DNA from: Salimicrobium album
GTDB lineage: Bacteria > Bacillota > Bacilli > Bacillales > Halobacillaceae
Direction of reading: 5' to 3'
Assembly: GCF_900107115.1 (NCBI RefSeq)
Contig: NZ_FNOS01000002.1
Span: 448,640-512,639 of the forward strand
DNA: 64,000 nucleotides
Under the pieces are notes generated by a model. It made no database searches. It had not been told where the DNA came from and saw only the letters and a program-made list of their open reading frames with translations. Of the stretch, positions 36,109-45,728 are shown piece by piece; position 1 is the first letter of the stretch; each line of letters begins with the position of its first letter. Both the position numbers and the translations under genes were made by a program.

Positions 36109-36357
36109 ATGGCTACTCCCTTTTCAATGGGATGGGTGCTTATTACCGAAGGAAAAGAAAAAAGACTAAATCCGGATGATAATCTGTTTGAAGTGACGTT
36201 CGACGGGTATCAGCTGTTTCCGATGCATGAACATCTGGAAGTGAGACGTCATCTGAAATCGGACCAGATCGGAACGGCCAATATTGAGCAGCTGACGTTG
36301 AAAGACGGCAGGACTATCTGTCATTACCGGCTGGTCTCCCTGTATTCGGTCAACTGA
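36109..36357 (+). CDS. DUF2584 family protein
   Basis: An 82-residue small soluble protein that resembles the DUF2584 family (Bacillaceae, function unknown); the shared features are an N-terminal TEGKEKRL stretch, YQLFPMHE and a C-terminal YRLVSLYSVN. AGGAGGAATTC precedes the ATG. It lies 12 bases after sbcC and may share its transcript. The family name is from memory and should be treated as probable. Confidence 0.65.
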   Translation: MATPFSMGWVLITEGKEKRLNPDDNLFEVTFDGYQLFPMHEHLEVRRHLKSDQIGTANIEQLTLKDGRTICHYRLVSLYSVN

Positions 36358-36405
36358 ACAGACAGATGTGCCTGATTTTTAATAAGTGGACAGGGGGGAG
36401 CAACA

Positions 36406-37074
36406 GTGATCGATTTGAATAACGACTGGAATCCGCTTCTGCAGCCGGAACAGGAGAAGCCTTACTACCGGCAGCTGCGGTCTTTTCTGAAAGAAGAATA
36501 CGGAAAGAAAGAAATATATCCTCCGATGCACGATATATTCAACGCGCTGCAGACTACCGGGTATGAAGATACAAAAGTGGTCATTCTTGGCCAGGATCCC
36601 TATCATGGCCCGGGGCAGGCGCACGGCTACAGTTTCTCGGTGAGACCCGGTGTCACCATCCCGCCGTCACTCCGGAATATATTCAAAGAGCTTCAGGAAG
36701 ATATAGGGGTACCGGCGCCTTTCGGAGGAACCCTTCTTCCATGGGCGGAAGAGGGAGTATTACTGATGAATAACGTTCTCACCGTCCGCCGCGGGGAGGC
36801 TCATTCCCATCAGGGGAAAGGGTGGGAGCAGTTCACGGATAAAGTGATTGAAGTTTTAAATGAGCGGGAGACACCGGTCGTGTTTTTCCTGTGGGGGAGA
36901 GCCGCCCGTCAGAAAGCGGACGGAGTGGACAGGGAGAAGCATTTCGTAATCGAAAGTTCTCATCCGAGTCCCTTCGCCGCGCACAAAGGTTTTTTCGGAA
37001 GCAGACCGTTCAGCCGGGCTAATGCGTTCCTCGAGGAAAAGGGGCGTTCTCCCGTGAACTGGAAACTTTCCTGA
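36406..37074 (+). CDS. ung: Uracil-DNA glycosylase
   Basis: A 222-residue family 1 UDG that removes uracil from DNA. The catalytic water-activating motif [13 protein letters not shown] is near residues 62-74 and the leucine-loop motif [13 protein letters not shown] near 186-198. The GTG start follows GGGGGGAG. The length is typical. It stands as a single gene between the DUF2584 gene and msrAB. Confidence 0.97.
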   Translation: MIDLNNDWNPLLQPEQEKPYYRQLRSFLKEEYGKKEIYPPMHDIFNALQTTGYEDTKVVILGQDPYHGPGQAHGYSFSVRPGVTIPPSLRNIFKELQEDIGVPAPFGGTLLPWAEEGVLLMNNVLTVRRGEAHSHQGKGWEQFTDKVIEVLNERETPVVFFLWGRAARQKADGVDREKHFVIESSHPSPFAAHKGFFGSRPFSRANAFLEEKGRSPVNWKLS

Positions 37075-37169
37075 AATAACCGGCCATCATTGCAGTAAGC
37101 ACGAAAATTGATATTTTTCGTTAATTCAGAAACAATATAATTGGAACGAATTAGTATGGAGGGGTTCAT

Positions 37170-38129
37170 TTGGCACAGCAACTGAAGACAGCAACATTCG
37201 CAGGCGGATGCTTCTGGTGTATGGTAGAGCCTTTTGACGAAAGGCCCGGTATCCATTCCATCACCTCAGGCTACACGGGAGGGGACGTGGAAAACCCGAC
37301 CTACATGCAGGTAGTGACGACGGACACAGGACATAGGGAAGCCGTAGAAATCGTTTATGACCCTGAGATTTTCCCGTATCGCCGACTGCTTGATATTTTC
37401 TGGACACAGATCGATTCTACCGACGATAAAGGTCAATTCGCCGATCGCGGGTTTTCCTATACGACAGCGATCTACTATCACGATGAAGAACAGAAGCAGC
37501 TCGCTGAAGAAAGTAAGAGAGAGCTCGAAGCTTCCGGAAAATTCCGCAATCCTATCGTAACTCCCATACTGCCGGCCAGTAAGTTTTACGAAGCTGAAAA
37601 GGAACACCAGGACTACTACAAGAAAAACAGGTTCCACTATAAAATGTACAAAAAAGGTTCAGGGAGGGCGAAATTTATCAAAGATCATTGGAAACTTGAC
37701 AAGAACAAAGAGGATCTGAAAAACAGCCTGACGGATATCCAGTACAAAGTGACCCAGGAAAATGCAACGGAACGGCCGTTCCAGAATGAATATCACGATC
37801 ACGAAGAAGACGGCATATACGTAGATGTCGTATCCGGAGAACCGTTGTTTTCTTCCACAGATAAATACGATGCCGGATGCGGATGGCCCAGTTTTACCAA
37901 ACCTATGGAAAAACAGCAGGTCGAAGAAGAAGTCGATCAGACCCACGGTATGATCCGTACGGAAGTGCGCAGCTCCGGAGCGGACTCCCATCTCGGTCAC
38001 GTATTCGAGGACGGTCCTAAGGATCAGGGCGGTCTAAGGTACTGCATCAATTCCGCGGCACTTACGTTCATTCCTAAAAGCGAAATGAAAGAGCAGGGGT
38101 ACGGGGACTATCTTTATTTATTCAGATAA
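37170..38129 (+). CDS. msrAB: Peptide methionine sulfoxide reductase MsrA-MsrB fusion
   Basis: A 319-residue fusion repairing both stereoisomers of oxidised methionine. MsrA comes first, with the catalytic GGCFWC at about residues 13-18; MsrB follows from about residue 180, with [21 protein letters not shown] and the catalytic cysteine in RYCINSAAL. The zinc-binding CxxC pairs of many MsrB proteins are not seen. B. subtilis has separate msrA and msrB genes. The TTG start at 37170 has GGAGGGG upstream. Confidence 0.96.
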   Translation: MAQQLKTATFAGGCFWCMVEPFDERPGIHSITSGYTGGDVENPTYMQVVTTDTGHREAVEIVYDPEIFPYRRLLDIFWTQIDSTDDKGQFADRGFSYTTAIYYHDEEQKQLAEESKRELEASGKFRNPIVTPILPASKFYEAEKEHQDYYKKNRFHYKMYKKGSGRAKFIKDHWKLDKNKEDLKNSLTDIQYKVTQENATERPFQNEYHDHEEDGIYVDVVSGEPLFSSTDKYDAGCGWPSFTKPMEKQQVEEEVDQTHGMIRTEVRSSGADSHLGHVFEDGPKDQGGLRYCINSAALTFIPKSEMKEQGYGDYLYLFR

Positions 38130-38145
38130 CGGGTATTCATTCCCT

Positions 38146-38168
38146 GAAGAAAAAGCTGAGCTTTTTCT
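38146..38168 (+). terminator. Terminator after msrAB
   Basis: AAGAAAAAGCT pairs with AGCTTTTTCTT with a minimal loop, giving T-runs in both directions. Confidence 0.75.
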
Positions 38169-38232
38169 TCTACATAATGGACAATAATAGTACGGACCAC
38201 GTATCATGTAAGAAAAAAGAGGAGGAATCCGG

Positions 38233-38436
38233 ATGATCCATAAAACGTGGGAAAACAATGCGACGGTGAAACGTATCAAATGCGTACACAACAATGCCGA
38301 GAAATTCGTAGTGGATAATGTGCTCACTCCAGGGAAAATCTACGATGTAAAGAACGAGAGTGAGGAATTTTACTTCATTATCGACGATTCAGAAAGAATG
38401 GGCGGGTTTTACAAGCATTATTTCGAAGAAGAGTAA
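38233..38436 (+). CDS. DUF6501-like small protein
   Basis: A 67-residue protein resembling small Bacillaceae proteins annotated DUF6501, with the motif VDNVLTPGKIYDVKNE in the centre and a GGFYKHYFEEE end. The function is unknown. AGGAGGAATCC precedes the ATG. It is the last gene with core-like codon use; after its terminator the sequence becomes AT-rich and accessory, so it marks the island's left edge. Confidence 0.7.
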   Translation: MIHKTWENNATVKRIKCVHNNAEKFVVDNVLTPGKIYDVKNESEEFYFIIDDSERMGGFYKHYFEEE

Positions 38437-38477
38437 GAGAGCGGATTACGTTGAACTTTTACGATGACGCTTTGCCG

Positions 38478-38521
38478 AAGATGTCTTTATGCTGAAGAGC
38501 AGCATAGGGCATCTTTTTTAT
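38478..38521 (+). terminator. Terminator at the core/accessory boundary
   Basis: GATG...ATGCT and AGCAT...CATC pair to form a long hairpin followed by TTTTTTA. Confidence 0.75.
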
Positions 38522-39133
38522 AAGTATTTTTTGAGAAATCAGCTTCACGACGCCCCATTTCACTTATCTGAAGGAAGTAAGGAGCACCATTATTAGCATT
38601 ACGAATAACTTTTATTCTCAAGGGGCGAAACTCTTGAACATGGAGATTCCTTACTACGTATTTGGAAAATGGTATAACGGTTCGAGCACCACAAAGCAGG
38701 TGCTAGTGTTGTATATATTAGCGGCTGTGGTTCGTAATTTTTATGCAACAAATGCTAAGGAGTAAGCCGCTTTATCCAGAACGGTAGCCGCTGATTTATA
38801 ATTATGTAACTTCTTACGTGAAGCGTCTGAGTATGAAGGGGACTGTGGGTAAAATCGGAGTAAGAATGACGAGCTGGATTGCAGTAAATATATAGAAGGG
38901 GAGAAGGTAATCCGGTTTTGGATGGTCTTTCTTAGCTTTCAAGAGATTTACTGTACTTCATAGCTAATATGTAAAAAAATTGTTATAATTTGTTACAATA
39001 GTATTGTATGATTCTTTTGGATTATTTGTGACTCTCTTTTGGAGTGATTACCTTATTAATCGAATTGAATATTAAGTATACAGAGTGTTCCCCTTCATAA
39101 AATATTTAATTGTACATAATTTGAGGTGAAAAA
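38522..39133. other. Long non-coding gap at the island's left edge
   Basis: About 610 bases without an open frame of useful length. It contains an AGCGGCT/AGCCGCT inverted pair (near 38720 and 38787) and, close to the next gene, an AT-rich promoter-like block. I see no tRNA, integrase or clear repeat that would identify an attachment site. Parts may be decayed sequence. Confidence 0.5.
38967..38989 (+). promoter_or_regulatory. Putative promoter of the helicase-nuclease operon
   Basis: TATAAT at 38984-38989 in the context TTGTTATAATTTGTTACAA; no strong -35 element is seen 17 bases upstream. It would leave a leader of about 130 bases before the ATG at 39134. The string TTGTTATAATT also precedes the decayed paralogue at 49146. 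Confidence 0.45.
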
Positions 39134-42100
39134 ATGAAGTCGAATTTTGAAGATGATATCAATGTCGAAGCTGAGGTTTCGAAATTCATAGATAAGTACC
39201 TGTACCCTTACATTGGAGAGGATTTTGTGAGGGTGCATGACTTTGAAAGGCAAATGAAAGGAATTGATGTGTCACTGCAGAATGATAAAAAAACTATGCT
39301 CATTGATGACAAATGTGCTTTTTATTATGCTAATAAAAATCTACGAACGTTCACATTTGAACTGTCATCTTTAGTCCGGGGGAGTGCTCGATTAGGATGG
39401 CTTTTAAATAAAGACTTATCTACTACACACTATAATATTATGTGGTTGTCTACTAAGAATAAAAGTATAGATAATAAAAAGATTCGATTTGAGGATATCT
39501 TGGAAGTAGAAGCTATGATTATTCCTAAAGATAGGTTATGGGAATATCTGGATGCACTTGGATATAATCAGCAAGTTCTTTATGATTTAAATCGTGAATT
39601 TAGAGATTCGGGAGCAGTAAGAAAAAGAATGACCCCCCATATGGAAATGATTATGTCTAAAAACAAAGCCGAAAGACCTATAAACATCAAAATAGATAAG
39701 TCGGAGTTAACAAAGTTATCTGATTTACATGTCAAAGTGTCAGAAAAAGAAATACTAAATCTTCATACTAATTCCATAATGGAAACTATCGATGAAAGAA
39801 TGGTAGAACCGTCTGGTTATAAAGCTGAACGTAAAGTTTGGAACGCTATACAAAATTACGCAAGAAACCGTGATTGTCATACTTTTATGCATTTTCCTTT
39901 ACATAAAAAAGGATTTAAAGGATTTAAGGAAATCGATATATTAACTGTTGATAGAGAGCACGGATTATCCGTAATTGAAGTGAAAGGAATCAGTATAGAA
40001 CAGATTGAAACGATTCATGGGGGGGAGTGGCACTTCAATGCTGGATTTTATACTGATAAAGCCAACCCCTTTAAACAGGCTGTCACACAATTGGACTTTC
40101 TGAGTAACGAATTAGAAGATGAGCAACTTTTATTCCGTAGGTTTTCAAAAAGAGCAGTAATTGCCTTACCTTATATCACTCGAAAAGAATGGAAAAATAG
40201 AGGGTTCCATAAAAAAATCAATATTCCCCCGGTACTTTTCAAAGATGATTTAGAGAACAGTAAAGGGATTGAACGAATTCATGAATACTTTGTCTTTAAA
40301 GCTGATCAGCCATTGAGTGATAAACAATGGAGGAGGATGAAACAGTACTTCGACTTAGAATCGAACTTTTCAATAGCTATTCCAGAACGTTATTCCTTAC
40401 TATATGTATTCCCTGATAAGCTAAGTTTCGAAGATAGAAAAGAAGAGATTTGTGAAGAACTGAGCCATGGTGTGAAAGTATTTGTTTTAACTTATTTCGA
40501 ATTAGATCAAGAATGGGAATTGAGTTTATGTGAATTTATAAACTCATATCAATTGCAGTGCTTTACGAGTGAAGGGGAATGTCCTTTAGATTATGTGTTG
40601 GAAATAGAAGATGGTGAATCAGCACTTCCACCTTTCATATCTGAGCACTTTAGGATGTTTAACCTTGGACAGTTTGACATTGTTCATGCACCACATAATG
40701 AAAAATTGATGGTAACAGCTGGCGCAGGTACAGGAAAAACGCATGTCATGATTGATCGGATTATGTTTTTGTTAACCAAGGGTGTTTCTTTAGAAGATAT
40801 TATTATGATCACCTTCACGAATGAATCGACTAAGGAAATGAAAAAGAGATTACAAAGCAAGCTTACTACTTTATCTAAAATCACCGGGAGAGTTAAGTTT
40901 GGATTATATGCTGAAGCAATAAAAGATGTAGAAATCAAGACTATACATTCTTTTTCGAAGGATATACTAACTACCTTGGCTCACGAAATCGGATATGGAA
41001 AAAATGTGAAAGTAAGAAGTTTTGTCCATGAGAAGAAAAGAGTTATCCGTGAACTGATTAATCAACATTATAGGTTAAATCCCAACGCTTCTTATATGAG
41101 TAAATTAGAGCACTATAAACTTGAGACGATTCTATTAAAGTTTTGGGATGAGGTAGAAAAGAAAGGTTTATCAAAAAAAGAAATGCAGTGTTTGTCGTGG
41201 GGAAATGCTATTGATGAAAGTTACGATTCAATGAACAGTCTGTTTGAATATGTAATAGGGCACTGTGAAAATCGCTTAGATGAAGTGAAGAAAGTTGAAA
41301 ATGCTGTATCAACTAATGATTTGATTCGAAAATTGAAAGAGTTCAGTAATGATGGGATTAAAATGAAGCAACTAACACACGATAAGTATCTTTTCATGGA
41401 TGAATTTCAGGACAGCGATAATGTTCAAATTGACCTTGTAGCAAGTCTGTCTAAGTTTCTGGATTATAAAATCTTTGTAGTAGGAGATATCAAACAATCT
41501 ATTTATCGCTTCCGGGGCGCGGATTACAAGTCGTTTGACTTGTTAGATAAGAAAGTAAAAGGTACAGGAGAACAAGAGTCTGCTTTTCTTCATAGAAAAC
41601 TAAACCAAAACTATCGTACTGCTTCTACTATTTTAGAACGTTTACATCAACTTTTTGTCGTATGGGGGGAGAAAGGATGGCTGACTTATTCCGACGAACT
41701 CGAAGGAATGAATAAGCGTCAAAAAACTAACAGTGAATTTAAGTTCTATAGCGCTAATCATGAACAGGCTAAAAGAGGTACGGTTGAAGCTGTTCGTTAC
41801 TCAATGAGATTAGTAAAGAATCTTCCTGAAAAAAAGAATAAAAAAATTTCTATAATCGTTCGTACTAACAAGCAGGCTAAACAAGTGAAGCAATGGTTTG
41901 ATTCTACTGGAATAAGCACGTCTCAAAACCTGGATGGAACTTTCTATACAAGTCAAGCAGTGAAAGATTTTAAAAGCTTATTAGATGGATTGATGTTTCC
42001 TGGAGATGCTAAGCATGTATTGAACACTTTACAATCTCCTTATTTCAGATACGCTATTCCTTACAAGCTTTTGTTACAATTTAATGGAAGGGATGAAGAA

Positions 42101-42805
42101 ATCCTTGCATTTATCCACAGTAAAATCGGTGACGATTTCAACAAATACTTCAATCAACTGAAGACGCTACCTGTAATGGCCGTGATTCAAAAAATAATTT
42201 CAGAAAAATCATTGTTCCGTTATTTGAGAGAATATTATAATGATAAGTTTAGTAGTCAAAAAGAATTAGATGAATTTCTAATGAAATATAAAAAGAACCT
42301 ATTCCACTTGATGAATATTATACAACTTCAGTTCGATATGATGAATGCTACACTATACAATATCTATGAATGGATTACTCTGCAAATGCGTACGAACAGG
42401 ACTGAAAACGAGCCAATGGTTAAGACCTCGGAACAGACGGTTGACATTACCACAGTTCACCGTTCTAAAGGCCTTGAATACCATACAGTGATTATTCCAA
42501 AAACAAACAATTCTTTTGACTTTAAAATGACTGCCTTCCATATAGAAGAAAATGAAGATAACCATGATTTAAATCGTAAAGCAGCTTGGTTTATAAAAGA
42601 TTTAAAAACACAAAACAGCTATTATGACGAACTTTCGAAAGAGGACAGAGAGGAAGCTTATAAAGAAGAAACAAGGCTTTTGTACGTGGCTATGACTAGA
42701 GTTAAAGAAAGGTTAGTCGTATTCACCCCTCATCGTTCTGCAAAAAATACATGGGCAGAAATTATCGAAGAAACGGGAGTTGAGGTGATACCTTATGACA
42801 GTTGA
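39134..42805 (+). CDS. Two nuclease-like domains fused to a UvrD/AddA-type helicase (putative defense or repair protein)
   Basis: A 1223-residue protein, AT-rich and unlike the core genes. Residues 1-160 look like a PD-(D/E)XK-type domain: GIDVSL (D45) followed by IDDK (58-61 region) and a FTFELS segment. Residues 225-390 look like a NERD nuclease domain: KAERKVW, EIDIL (near 266-270) and IEVKG (near 281-285). A superfamily 1 helicase follows: Walker A GAGTGKT (530-536), DEFQD (756-760), GDIKQSIYRFRG, and YVAMTR near 1184-1189. The end overlaps the next gene by 11 bases, so the two proteins are made together. I infer a DNA-end or foreign-DNA processing machine; canonical AddA has its nuclease at the C terminus instead. 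Confidence 0.85.
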   Translation: MKSNFEDDINVEAEVSKFIDKYLYPYIGEDFVRVHDFERQMKGIDVSLQNDKKTMLIDDKCAFYYANKNLRTFTFELSSLVRGSARLGWLLNKDLSTTHYNIMWLSTKNKSIDNKKIRFEDILEVEAMIIPKDRLWEYLDALGYNQQVLYDLNREFRDSGAVRKRMTPHMEMIMSKNKAERPINIKIDKSELTKLSDLHVKVSEKEILNLHTNSIMETIDERMVEPSGYKAERKVWNAIQNYARNRDCHTFMHFPLHKKGFKGFKEIDILTVDREHGLSVIEVKGISIEQIETIHGGEWHFNAGFYTDKANPFKQAVTQLDFLSNELEDEQLLFRRFSKRAVIALPYITRKEWKNRGFHKKINIPPVLFKDDLENSKGIERIHEYFVFKADQPLSDKQWRRMKQYFDLESNFSIAIPERYSLLYVFPDKLSFEDRKEEICEELSHGVKVFVLTYFELDQEWELSLCEFINSYQLQCFTSEGECPLDYVLEIEDGESALPPFISEHFRMFNLGQFDIVHAPHNEKLMVTAGAGTGKTHVMIDRIMFLLTKGVSLEDIIMITFTNESTKEMKKRLQSKLTTLSKITGRVKFGLYAEAIKDVEIKTIHSFSKDILTTLAHEIGYGKNVKVRSFVHEKKRVIRELINQHYRLNPNASYMSKLEHYKLETILLKFWDEVEKKGLSKKEMQCLSWGNAIDESYDSMNSLFEYVIGHCENRLDEVKKVENAVSTNDLIRKLKEFSNDGIKMKQLTHDKYLFMDEFQDSDNVQIDLVASLSKFLDYKIFVVGDIKQSIYRFRGADYKSFDLLDKKVKGTGEQESAFLHRKLNQNYRTASTILERLHQLFVVWGEKGWLTYSDELEGMNKRQKTNSEFKFYSANHEQAKRGTVEAVRYSMRLVKNLPEKKNKKISIIVRTNKQAKQVKQWFDSTGISTSQNLDGTFYTSQAVKDFKSLLDGLMFPGDAKHVLNTLQSPYFRYAIPYKLLLQFNGRDEEILAFIHSKIGDDFNKYFNQLKTLPVMAVIQKIISEKSLFRYLREYYNDKFSSQKELDEFLMKYKKNLFHLMNIIQLQFDMMNATLYNIYEWITLQMRTNRTENEPMVKTSEQTVDITTVHRSKGLEYHTVIIPKTNNSFDFKMTAFHIEENEDNHDLNRKAAWFIKDLKTQNSYYDELSKEDREEAYKEETRLLYVAMTRVKERLVVFTPHRSAKNTWAEIIEETGVEVIPYDS

Positions 42806-45371
42806 AGTAGAAACTTATTACAACCCTAAGCAATGGGGGAGTCATGAAAGTTATAATCGTATCAAAGATGCCGTTCATATATGTGCAACAAAAAATATGG
42901 CTGAAGGTATTAAGACTCGTTATCAGTGTAAACAATCAGATGAGTTCAGTCATATTTTCACAATCCATCAAGTAATGAGTGGTTTTTTTCAAAAGTGGCA
43001 TCAACCAGAGAATATCATGGAACAATATCTAATTCTATGCAGATTGATTACTGAAACTCCAGGAGACGTTAATATAAAAAGTTCATTTAGGAATAACGCT
43101 CAAGAAGTACTAGATACTATACGTTTTTTAGTTTTCAGTGGTGTTGAGCCAAGCAGTTTAAAAGGAGTAGAGAAAAGTAAGAATCATAACCTGGAAAACA
43201 AAGAAAAATTTTTTGTGAATTTATGGGGGGAAATGGAAAAAGAAACCCCCATCTATTGTAAAATGAGAGAATCGCTTACCAAGAAGTATAGGACAGAAAA
43301 GATAAATGAAATTTTAAATAAAATTAATGACAAAGAAATCCCTTTAGTTAATAAATCACAAAAAACAATAGTATTACATGGTTTTTATTTCATCACTCCA
43401 GAGCAGCAGAGATTTTTGAAACTTCTAGAGAGAGCAGGGTATGAGCTGATTTTCTTTCAATTCTATGATGATCGCTTTCCTAATACTTTCGATTTTTCAA
43501 AGTCGTTTATTTCTAGAAGATTTGGTTGGACAGACCATTGGAATATTCAGAAGCGACCAGACAACCCCAACACAGTAGGGGCGAATTTTTTGCAATCATT
43601 TGAAGAAGGAAAACATCTAGAAAGGTCAGAAACGAAAAAAGTTGTTGCTTATGATTCATTCTTTGATTTTTTACATAGTGTAATCATGAGCCATTACCCC
43701 ATCGGTCAAGAAGCTAGTGATACAAAAGAAGATGTCCAATTGGTTGCCACAAATGCTGATATATTGAATGAGCTTCTCATTCAATATTATCCAGAGAGGT
43801 TTGCAGATAAGCGGAATTTTCTGAGTTACCCCGTAGGGCAGTTCATTTTGAAAATTCATGAAATGCGTAAAGGTGATAAATTGATATTGAATAAAGAGAT
43901 ATTGATGGCATGCTTCACCTCAGGATGGTTGAGTGATAAGGAGAAGGGCTTGAACGCGCAGCAGTTCACATATGAGCTCAATCAATTATTACCTTTTTTC
44001 GCTCGGTGTCACGAAATTGATGAATGGTTAGAGTGTATAGATAATCTTGAACAGCAGTACAATTCGATTTTGCCGTTATTTCATAACGAGGGCGATAATA
44101 GAGTGCATGGGAGTACCATTGATCCTTTTTCGAAAATAGGTTATTTATCCTTGAACATAGACGATGTGAAACAACTGCATATTTTTATTCTTTTGTTGAA
44201 GGAAATGGCTGAGAATCTATTTGATATGTCTCAAGATGGTTCTTATATCAATGAACATTTCAAGCGTCTCTCAAATTTAATGCATGAATATAATCCTGCG
44301 AAGAATAAAGTGCAGCTTCAGAGAACGGAAAAAGAGCTAGTGGAAAAAATCAATCACAAGTTATCGATTATAGATGATTCTCAGAGATTTCTATATGAAG
44401 ACATAGGAGAAGCTATCCGGTTTTATTTAAGTGGTAAGTTATCAGACGATGAAGAGACCTTTATCAAGCCTTTTATTGAGGTTGACGGAGAAGCTTTCAA
44501 GGATTCTGACCGTAGTTTCTATTTAACTGGTTTGGATGAACAAGGCCTTCCCTTAGGGAAATTTGCCACTCCTTGGCCTCTGCAGGAGATTACTTATTCG
44601 AATTTGAGTGAGTGGCATCGAGAGTTAGAAATGAATGAGCTCCGAAATAAATCAGTCAAGGATATTTCTAGATATCTTATGTTCATTTCGCTTGAATTTA
44701 CTTTCAATGAGAAGTCGGAATTATCATGGATGCGTAACTTTTTGGATAGGGAAAATCTTCAACCGACCGTTTATGTCCAATACTTGAATATGGATATCCA
44801 TGAAAATTCTTCTACATTAGAAGAAAGGGAAGAGGGACCTTACAATATATATGATTTCCAAACATATAAGCTTGAAGACGATAATTTTCATGAGGCAATG
44901 GAAGGATTGAAGTATGAAGATATACTTGCGGAGTATCAATTGTGTCCAAGGAGATTTTACTACGGTTATGTATTAGATAAATATCCTACTTTTTCAGATG
45001 AATTCATACATCGATTTCTATTTAGTGAAATCATTAATACAGTTAAGCAATGTACAAAGAAAAACAAAGAAGAAGTAATCACATATGTAGAGGGGTTGTT
45101 TCCTCAGTGGACACGATTCCAGATAGAGAGTATGGCACAGAGAAGTATAAGGTATACCCCCTCCAAAAAGAATTATCAATTTCCTGGACTTAAAAAAAAG
45201 AAGAAGGAAGATATATATAGATCTGTCAAGGTGAACAAAAAGAAAATCATAGGAGAAATTGAACGTCCTGAAGAGGAGATGGCCATTATGATGGAAGCAA
45301 AACCTGGATTTGAGTGCCGTTTTTGTCCATTCCTCGATCTTTGTCCAGATGGTACTTATGCAGTTGATTAG
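42795..45371 (+). CDS. AddB-like protein with Fe-S cysteines but no visible nuclease motif
   Basis: An 858-residue partner of the upstream helicase, overlapping it by 11 bases. There is no Walker A motif. The C-terminal region begins with YQLCPRRFYYGYVL (C717) and ends with C841, C844 and C850, spaced C-x2-C-x5-C, the iron-sulfur pattern of AddB/Cas4-type nucleases. The 123 residues between them contain neither a GxID nor an (E/Q)xK active-site stretch, and the interval is shorter than in AddB. I infer a structural subunit that keeps the Fe-S fold and has lost catalysis. The N-terminal 700 residues resemble an inactive AddB helicase core only loosely. Confidence 0.72.
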   Translation: MTVEVETYYNPKQWGSHESYNRIKDAVHICATKNMAEGIKTRYQCKQSDEFSHIFTIHQVMSGFFQKWHQPENIMEQYLILCRLITETPGDVNIKSSFRNNAQEVLDTIRFLVFSGVEPSSLKGVEKSKNHNLENKEKFFVNLWGEMEKETPIYCKMRESLTKKYRTEKINEILNKINDKEIPLVNKSQKTIVLHGFYFITPEQQRFLKLLERAGYELIFFQFYDDRFPNTFDFSKSFISRRFGWTDHWNIQKRPDNPNTVGANFLQSFEEGKHLERSETKKVVAYDSFFDFLHSVIMSHYPIGQEASDTKEDVQLVATNADILNELLIQYYPERFADKRNFLSYPVGQFILKIHEMRKGDKLILNKEILMACFTSGWLSDKEKGLNAQQFTYELNQLLPFFARCHEIDEWLECIDNLEQQYNSILPLFHNEGDNRVHGSTIDPFSKIGYLSLNIDDVKQLHIFILLLKEMAENLFDMSQDGSYINEHFKRLSNLMHEYNPAKNKVQLQRTEKELVEKINHKLSIIDDSQRFLYEDIGEAIRFYLSGKLSDDEETFIKPFIEVDGEAFKDSDRSFYLTGLDEQGLPLGKFATPWPLQEITYSNLSEWHRELEMNELRNKSVKDISRYLMFISLEFTFNEKSELSWMRNFLDRENLQPTVYVQYLNMDIHENSSTLEEREEGPYNIYDFQTYKLEDDNFHEAMEGLKYEDILAEYQLCPRRFYYGYVLDKYPTFSDEFIHRFLFSEIINTVKQCTKKNKEEVITYVEGLFPQWTRFQIESMAQRSIRYTPSKKNYQFPGLKKKKKEDIYRSVKVNKKKIIGEIERPEEEMAIMMEAKPGFECRFCPFLDLCPDGTYAVD

Positions 45372-45728
45372 AAATAGAGGAGAGAAGGGTATATGGTTAG
45401 CACTAGAAAATTCTATAGGAGAACCATCCATTGTGTGTGCAAACATGAATAAAAAAATACTTTCATCTATTATGGTGACGATAAGACTCCAGATAATACC
45501 ATCTAGATAAAAATTAGAGATAACGGTTATTTAAAATGATGCGTTTGAGAAAGTATATGAAAAAATATAATGAGATAAGTTCCAGCTATTTACATGTTTA
45601 AATCAGCTGAAGAAGAGTGGACTGCTAGTTCTAAAGCTCTTCGATTAAAAAGGTTAGGAGAGCCTTAAAACCTTTATATACAGTTGAAAAAGACGGATTT
45701 GTTATATTTACTGTTCATAGAATTATTA
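45372..45728 (+). pseudogene. Decayed coding remnant
   Basis: Several protein-like pieces occur in different frames, for example FIYYGDDKTPDNTI near 45466-45508 and MFKSAEEEWTASSKALRL near 45597-45650, each ended by stops. They could come from one gene broken by frameshifts. I do not recognise the family. It lies between the AddB-like gene and the convergent restriction gene. Confidence 0.4.

Noticed and set aside
39134..45371. Canonical AddA-AddB (RexAB) pair
   Set aside because: The nuclease domains are at the N terminus of the helicase, a NERD domain is added and the AddB-like partner lacks an evident nuclease motif. Chromosomal addAB is expected elsewhere.
39134..45371. Gabija (GajA-GajB) defense system
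   Set aside because: Gabija pairs an OLD-type ATPase nuclease with a shorter UvrD-like helicase. No OLD/TOPRIM ATPase is present.
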